DNA from: Permianibacter fluminis
Lineage (GTDB): Bacteria; Pseudomonadota; Gammaproteobacteria; Enterobacterales; Permianibacteraceae
Assembly: GCF_013179735.1 (NCBI RefSeq)
Contig: NZ_JABMEG010000001.1
Coordinates: 1,240,001-1,304,000, forward strand
Length of the DNA stretch: 64,000 nt
Reading direction: 5' to 3'
Shown here piece after piece: positions 63,451 to 64,000 of the stretch. Position 1 is the stretch's first letter. Each line of letters starts with the position of its first letter. Under the pieces are notes generated by a model. That model ran no database searches. It was not told the DNA's origin and saw nothing but the letters and a program-made list of their open reading frames with translations. Made by a program: the position numbers and the translations under genes.

Positions 63451-64000
63451 TCAGGCTGCGTCGGCCAATGACGGCAAACTGAATGGTTCGATTTTGCCTT
63501 GTCGCCGGCCTTGTTGTTGCCCCTGTAGCGGTCGGTAGAGCAGGCGGATTTCGCCATGTTCGTCTTCGATCAGGGCGCTGCAACTTTCCACCCAGTCGCC
63601 GTTGTTGCGGTACTGAATTCCGGACAGGTCCTTGCTTGCCGGAACATGGATGTGACCACAGATCACGCCGTCGAATCCGCGTCGTGCTGTCTCGCTTGCC
63701 ACCGCCTGCTCATATCGTTCGATATAGGCCCGCGCCCGGCCGAGGCGCTGCTTGATGTAACCGGCCAGTGAGAAATACGGTAGCCCGAATTTCAGTCGCA
63801 ATTGATTGAGGTGCCGGTTCAGTCGCAACAACGCGTCATTGCTTTTGTCGCCGATCAGCGCCAGCAGACGATTGCAGCGAACATGGACATCAAAGTCATC
63901 GCCATGGATGAGCCAATAACGCCGACCGCTGACCGTTTCATGCACGCCTTCGCGCAGCAAGGTGATATTGCCGAAGACCTGTTTGACGTGATGCCGCAGC
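63451..64000 (-). CDS. LpxH-like UDP-2,3-diacylglucosamine-diphosphatase-type metallophosphatase, partial
   Basis: The C-terminal part (about 182 residues) of a calcineurin-like phosphoesterase; its N-terminus lies beyond the right edge, as the frame stays open to 64000 (HHVKQVFGNIT precedes the first possible internal start). Metal-site motifs are HGDDFD and CGHIHVPA, the latter matching the GHxH signature. The central helical insert (HLNQLRLKFGLPYFSLAGYIKQRLG) is typical of the YbbF/LpxH-related group. Members cleave UDP-2,3-diacylglucosamine in lipid A synthesis, but the group also has other phosphatases. The tail is Gln/Arg-rich (LQGQQQGRRQGK). Confidence 0.82.
   Translation of the reverse strand, partial: LRHHVKQVFGNITLLREGVHETVSGRRYWLIHGDDFDVHVRCNRLLALIGDKSNDALLRLNRHLNQLRLKFGLPYFSLAGYIKQRLGRARAYIERYEQAVASETARRGFDGVICGHIHVPASKDLSGIQYRNNGDWVESCSALIEDEHGEIRLLYRPLQGQQQGRRQGKIEPFSLPSLADAA

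Overview
This window looks like the chromosome of a free-living, aerobic gammaproteobacterium of moderately high GC. The evidence is gene order and family type. The housekeeping chains rph/yicC/gmk/rpoZ/spoT/ridA/trmH and carA-carB-greA-yhbY-rlmE-ftsH-folP-glmM-tpiA-secG-tRNA-Leu-nuoA..N are arranged as in many Gammaproteobacteria, and SlyD, RsmF and YdfG point the same way. Three secreted proteins with PEP-CTERM-type tails imply an exosortase system elsewhere in the genome. No phage, plasmid, CRISPR or integrase signature was seen, and I cannot name a genus from sequence alone.

Layout. 1-8.6 kb: a His-rich zinc exporter, a YdfG-type dehydrogenase, a lipoprotein, a PEP-CTERM protein, an exported M1 aminopeptidase, SlyD, a LysE exporter and RNase PH. 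8.6-18.5 kb: yicC, gmk, an accessory block (small membrane proteins, a LysR regulator, a quinone-oxidoreductase-like enzyme), then rpoZ, spoT, a frameshifted exported protein, ridA and trmH. 18.5-19.1 kb: a REP-associated tyrosine transposase between two inverted REP sequences. 19.2-28.1 kb: a PEP-CTERM protein, rsmF, putA with a divergent PAS-AraC regulator, selD and an exported cupredoxin. 28.3-36.6 kb: carAB, greA, yhbY, rlmE, ftsH. 37-46.8 kb: a PEP-CTERM protein and an Omp85-like protein, folP and glmM, then a divergent unit encoding an exported truncated haemoglobin, an exported cupredoxin, a membrane GGDEF/EAL protein and a DUF3034 envelope protein. 46.9-63.4 kb: tpiA, secG, tRNA-Leu(GAG) and a complete 14-gene complex I operon with separate nuoC and nuoD. 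The window ends inside an LpxH-like metallophosphatase gene.

How the genes work together. The conserved blocks cover nucleotide and stringent-response functions (gmk, rpoZ, spoT), pyrimidine/arginine precursor supply (carAB), transcription and ribosome upkeep (greA, yhbY, rlmE, rsmF, trmH), membrane proteolysis (ftsH), folate and cell-wall precursors (folP, glmM), and respiration (nuo). Variable cargo sits at the junctions of these blocks: PEP-CTERM genes, the Omp85-like gene, the haemoglobin/cupredoxin/c-di-GMP unit and the LysR/oxidoreductase pair. The best candidate for an under-described system is the 42.4-46.8 kb unit, in which two exported redox proteins (haem and copper) are made together with a c-di-GMP enzyme that has a periplasmic sensing region. 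Repeats of note are a degenerate tandem repeat in the glmM leader, paired palindromes between carA and carB, and strong inverted repeats ahead of nuoA.
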